Shown here: piece after piece, positions 5,741 to 6,191 of the stretch
How positions within the stretch are numbered: position 1 is the first letter of the stretch
Layout: every line of letters starts with the position of its first letter
NCBI GenBank assembly: GCA_036835325.1
Contig: DAITMF010000092.1
Span: 1 to 6,191, forward strand
Direction of reading: 5' to 3'
Origin: CAMCHP01 sp036835325
GTDB lineage: Bacteria; Bacteroidota; Bacteroidia; Flavobacteriales_D; Sanyastnellaceae
DNA: 6,191 nucleotides
Translations under genes and position numbers: made by a program
Notes under the pieces: model-generated
Databases searched by the model: none
Told to the model about the DNA's origin: nothing
The model's input: the letters and a program-made list of their open reading frames with translations, nothing else

Positions 5741-6191
5741 TGGAACAGCGGGATTTCGATCGTACCTACTCCGAAACCCTCGACTTCCTCTTCAGCCAAT
5801 TGCCCATGTTCCAACGCGTGGGCGCAGCGGCCTACAAAGCCGACCTCAACAACACCCTTGCCCTCTGCTCCATGCTCGGAAACCCCGAGCAGCATCTGCG
5901 CTTCGTACACGTAGCCGGTACCAACGGCAAGGGCTCGGTGTCGCACATGACGGCGTCCGTCCTCCAAGAAGCAGGCTACAAAACCGGCCTCTTCACCTCT
6001 CCCCACCTGCGCGACTTCCGCGAACGCATCAGGGTCAACGGCAAACTTATGGAGCGCGAAGCCGTCGTCAGCTTCGTCGAACGCTACCGCAGCGATTGGA
6101 GCCACCTCAAGCCGTCGTTCTTCGAAATCACCTTCGCCATGGCCCTGTGGTACTTCGAACGCGAAAAGGTCGATGTGGTGGTGCTCGAAAC
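5740..6191 (+). CDS. folC: Bifunctional folylpolyglutamate synthase/dihydrofolate synthase (3' partial)
   Basis: The first 150 residues of FolC are visible; the right edge cuts the gene. The enzyme is cytoplasmic and uses ATP to add glutamate to dihydropteroate and to folates, making dihydrofolate and retained polyglutamylated cofactors. The ATP-binding P-loop is seen as HVAGTNGKGSVSHM (57-70, core G60-S66), followed by FTSPHL (85-90) and ERIRVNG (95-101), all diagnostic for the family. The S-F-F-E-I-T-F-A-M-A-L stretch (126-136) and V-D-V-V-V-L-E (144-150) lead into the expected T-G-L-G-G-R-x-D motif, which lies outside. The ATG at 5740 overlaps the tonB-like stop by one base (TGATG), so translation is likely coupled. 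About 270 more residues are expected. The dihydrofolate-synthase activity, as opposed to folylpolyglutamate synthase only, is assumed from the usual bacterial enzyme. Confidence 0.95.
   Translation, partial: MEQRDFDRTYSETLDFLFSQLPMFQRVGAAAYKADLNNTLALCSMLGNPEQHLRFVHVAGTNGKGSVSHMTASVLQEAGYKTGLFTSPHLRDFRERIRVNGKLMEREAVVSFVERYRSDWSHLKPSFFEITFAMALWYFEREKVDVVVLE

Overview
The window looks like ordinary chromosomal DNA from a member of the Bacteroidota, probably a Flavobacteriales-like or Saprospirales-like lineage with fairly high GC. The evidence is a giant surface protein ending in a type IX secretion (T9SS) sorting domain, SprB-type repeats, an ExbB-ExbD-TonB gene set whose TonB has the Bacteroidota form, and weak or absent Shine-Dalgarno sequences. 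Codons are strongly C-ending throughout, and I see no compositional break that would suggest recent transfer.

Left part (2-3526, + strand): the 3' end of a very large secreted adhesin-like gene. The 5' end lies outside the window. In order it encodes a C-type lectin fold, half of a SprB-like repeat, one full SprB-like repeat, ten HYR-like beta-sandwich modules of about 76-100 residues (most with a conserved cysteine pair), an Ig/PKD-like module and a C-terminal T9SS sorting domain. It is followed by a strong intrinsic terminator with a UUCG tetraloop.

Middle (3582-3835): a non-coding spacer with small direct and inverted repeats and a candidate -10 element just before the next operon.

Right part (3836-6191, + strand): a tightly packed operon of exbB/tolQ-like proton channel, exbD/tolR-like partner, TonB-like energy transducer and folC. 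The gaps are 9 nt, 3 nt and a 1-nt stop/start overlap. The first three would couple the proton-motive force to outer-membrane work, such as TonB-dependent import or envelope maintenance. FolC, cut by the right edge, makes folylpolyglutamates and probably shares only transcription with them.

I found no evidence of a mobile element, CRISPR array, RNA gene or undescribed defence-type system. The most notable features are the modular architecture of the adhesin, including an abrupt lectin/SprB junction and a cysteine switch in the last HYR-like module, and some deviations in the energy-transduction proteins.
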